From positions 1 through 6,099 of the forward strand of contig JAPJRA010000253.1 in assembly GCA_030824835.1 (NCBI GenBank): a DNA stretch of 6,099 nt. The letters are read 5' to 3'. Position 1 is the stretch's first letter. Every line of letters begins with the position of its first letter. The notes below the pieces were generated by a model. It searched no databases. It was not told where the DNA came from and saw only the letters and a list, made by a program, of their open reading frames with translations. The translations under genes were made by a program, and so were the position numbers. Source of the stretch: Geminicoccaceae bacterium. GTDB lineage: Bacteria; Pseudomonadota; Alphaproteobacteria; Geminicoccales; Geminicoccaceae. Below, one piece after another: positions 5,771 to 6,099 of the stretch.

Positions 5771-5800
5771 AAATCGGTGCGGTTGCTCGGTCACCGATTT
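5771..5800 (-). terminator. 9-bp inverted repeat, likely terminator between cassette and LysR gene
   Basis: AAATCGGTG (5771-5779) and CACCGATTT (5792-5800) are exact reverse complements around a 12-nt loop. On the minus strand the stem ends in TTT and is followed by AAGATTTC, a weak T-rich tail, about 70 bp past the LysR stop. On the plus strand it lies 61 bp past the HEPN stop. It may therefore end both convergent units. It also sits near the right compositional edge of the cassette, so an attachment-site role cannot be excluded. Confidence 0.5.
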
Positions 5801-5871
5801 GGAGCGTGAGCCGTAAAGGGCCAAGGTGGCACCGCGCTCGCCAATGGCGCGGCAGATTGAGATCACCCCGT

Positions 5872-6099
5872 TTATATTGGGTCGGGCCCGCCGCTCTGCG
5901 CCGTGCCTGCCGGCTCGCTGTCCCTGTCCCAGGCCGGCTTCTCGGCGTGAAAGCGCGCCACCAGGAAATCGACGAAGGTCCGCAGCCGGGCCGGCTGCAG
6001 CCGGCTCGCGGGCCACAAAGCGTGCAGCGAGATCGGGCGGGCCTCGTGCTCGGGCAGGACGCGGACCAGGGCACCGCTGCGCAGCTCGGGGCGGTAGAC
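5872..6099 (-). CDS. LysR-type transcriptional regulator, C-terminal end (5' end outside window)
   Basis: The minus strand is open from the right edge (6099) to a TAA at 5872-5874 and gives 75 residues with no start codon needed inside the window. The sequence YRPELRSGALVRVLPE, then LHALWPASR and LRTFVDFLVARF, matches the last part of LysR effector-binding domains, where a strand with VRVLPE is followed by a hydrophobic strand and the final helix (typically L-x-x-F-V/I-D-F-L). A non-conserved polar tail of about 25 residues follows (KPAWDRDSEP...DPI). The DNA-binding helix-turn-helix and most of the effector domain lie outside the window, so the regulated pathway cannot be named. The GC-rich codon use marks it as host sequence, convergent with the foreign operon. 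The family call is by pattern, reasonably sure. Confidence 0.85.
   Translation of the reverse strand, partial: VYRPELRSGALVRVLPEHEARPISLHALWPASRLQPARLRTFVDFLVARFHAEKPAWDRDSEPAGTAQSGGPDPI

Larger units (their letters stand above)
3516..5810. other. GC-poor foreign cassette (DUF262 + HEPN genes)
   Basis: From about 3516 the sequence changes from very GC-rich to near-balanced composition, with many A/T-ending codons (TTA, ATA, AGA) that the flanking genes avoid, and it returns to host composition by about 5810. No integrase, transposase or clear target-site duplication is seen at its ends, so the edges are estimated from composition only. The left 180 bp (3516-3694) hold only the repeat remnant and a probable promoter. 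The right 160 bp before the LysR stop (5710-5871) hold a hairpin and an orphan Shine-Dalgarno. Confidence 0.7.

Noticed and set aside
5769..6074. Minus-strand open frames with start codons at 6074 and 6016.
   Set aside because: They are shadows in other frames of the LysR C-terminal reading frame, which has clear family sequence up to the TAA at 5872.

Overview
The window reads as a chromosome segment of a high-GC Gram-negative bacterium, probably a proteobacterium: it has a diderm-type lipoprotein, a MarC-family membrane protein, a LysR regulator and strongly G/C-biased third codon positions. The genus cannot be fixed from this stretch. A GC-poor foreign cassette sits inside it.

Layout: (1) 3-890 (+) is the 3' half of fhs, formate-tetrahydrofolate ligase. 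(2) 974-1606 (-) is a MarC-family membrane protein convergent with fhs; the short gap holds GC hairpins and an imperfect 22-bp direct repeat. (3) 1745-2392 (+) is a small lipoprotein of unknown function with a Gly-rich tail, divergent from the MarC gene and followed by a strong GC hairpin. (4) 2433-3036 is gene-free by my reading. It is a degenerate array in which a GGGTTCG-cored motif recurs on a roughly 26-bp subunit and 77-79-bp super-unit rhythm. (5) 3089-3515 holds two tandem copies of a different element of about 211 bp, with a remnant of a third at 3535-3570. (6) 3516 to about 5810 is AT-richer and carries a two-gene operon: a DUF262 (ParB/Srx-fold, GmrS-like) protein lacking the usual DUF1524 nuclease part, and a HEPN-type protein with an intact R-x4-H ribonuclease motif. 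(7) 5872-6099 (-) is the C-terminal end of a LysR-type regulator, running off the right edge and back in host-like composition.

The host genes (fhs, MarC, lipoprotein, LysR) show no common pathway. The two cassette genes are 2 nt apart and very likely work together. The best inference is a small anti-phage or anti-plasmid module, with the DUF262 protein as sensor/NTP-dependent part and the HEPN protein as RNase effector. The main things to follow up are this pair, the 26/78-bp array, and the 211-bp tandem element with a conserved core and a hairpin kept in both copies.
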